A DNA stretch of 6,120 nucleotides, taken from contig DIZZ01000065.1 in the NCBI GenBank assembly GCA_002428045.1, positions 1 to 6,120 on the forward strand, read 5' to 3'. Position numbers and translations under genes: made by a program. The DNA comes from Verrucomicrobia bacterium UBA6015. Its GTDB lineage: Bacteria; Verrucomicrobiota; Kiritimatiellia; UBA8416. Numbering within the stretch: position 1 is the stretch's first letter; every line of letters begins with the position of its first letter. The notes under the pieces are model-generated. The model made no database searches. It was not told where the DNA came from and saw nothing but the letters and a program-made list of their open reading frames with translations. This document shows positions 6,084 through 6,120 of this stretch, in pieces.

Positions 6084-6120
6084 TGTCGTCAGGTATCGCC
6101 TCTTCTTGGGCTTCGTTTGT
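6076..6120 (-). CDS. C-terminus of an upstream operon gene, 5' part outside the window
   Basis: Fourteen codons, TNEAQEEAIPDDNE then TAA, enter from the right edge. The frame is chosen because its stop forms ATGAGTAA with the next ATG, exactly as rhuM ends (…NE, TAA) at the helicase start. The acidic tail is too short to identify a family. By analogy with restriction-modification operons a DNA methyltransferase is expected here, but nothing visible shows it. The neighbouring frame is also open and would end at 6042, with somewhat more G/C-ending codons, so the frame choice is uncertain. Confidence 0.5.
   Translation of the reverse strand, partial: TNEAQEEAIPDDNE

Overview
The window joins two unrelated gene blocks that converge near base 2440. 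GC is high, with G/C-ending codons dominant, and the visible ribosome binding sites are strong Shine-Dalgarno sequences. This points to a GC-rich bacterium with a chemosensory pathway. I cannot fix the lineage from sequence alone; the CheA type occurs in several Gram-negative phyla.

Left block, plus strand (1-2428): the 3' part of a CheA-type histidine kinase, open at the left edge, followed after 39 bases by a small receiver-only response regulator. CheA would autophosphorylate on its HPt histidine, and the regulator is the natural phosphoryl acceptor. The kinase has an Ala/Pro-rich segment before its HPt domain, so an unseen N-terminal part lies to the left.

Right block, minus strand (6120 down to 2454): a co-directional, overlapping operon read from right to left. 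In order it has the last codons of an unseen gene, a 13-codon mini-ORF, a RhuM-family gene (COG3943 / Pfam Virulence_RhuM), and a large protein joining an N-terminal GIY-YIG nuclease-like domain to an SF2 helicase. The architecture resembles the restriction subunit of a restriction-modification or other defence locus. If so, a DNA methyltransferase just beyond the right edge is the main prediction. No methyltransferase is visible here, so assignment as a restriction system is inference.

The most unusual signal is at the right end. The 13-codon mini-ORF (MSKTIDENLSPEP) resembles the helicase N-terminus (MSKSIEEILAPKP): 30 of 38 bases and 8 of 13 residues match. In both places the ATG lies in the same overlap, ATGAGTAA, with the stop of the gene before it. 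This looks like a decayed copy of the helicase start, as expected if rhuM had been inserted between the upstream gene and the helicase with the overlap rebuilt on its far side. A perfect 11-bp inverted repeat inside rhuM is a second feature that ordinary coding does not explain.

No rRNA, tRNA, CRISPR array, insertion sequence or convincing terminator was seen. There is no gene-free stretch longer than 50 bases.
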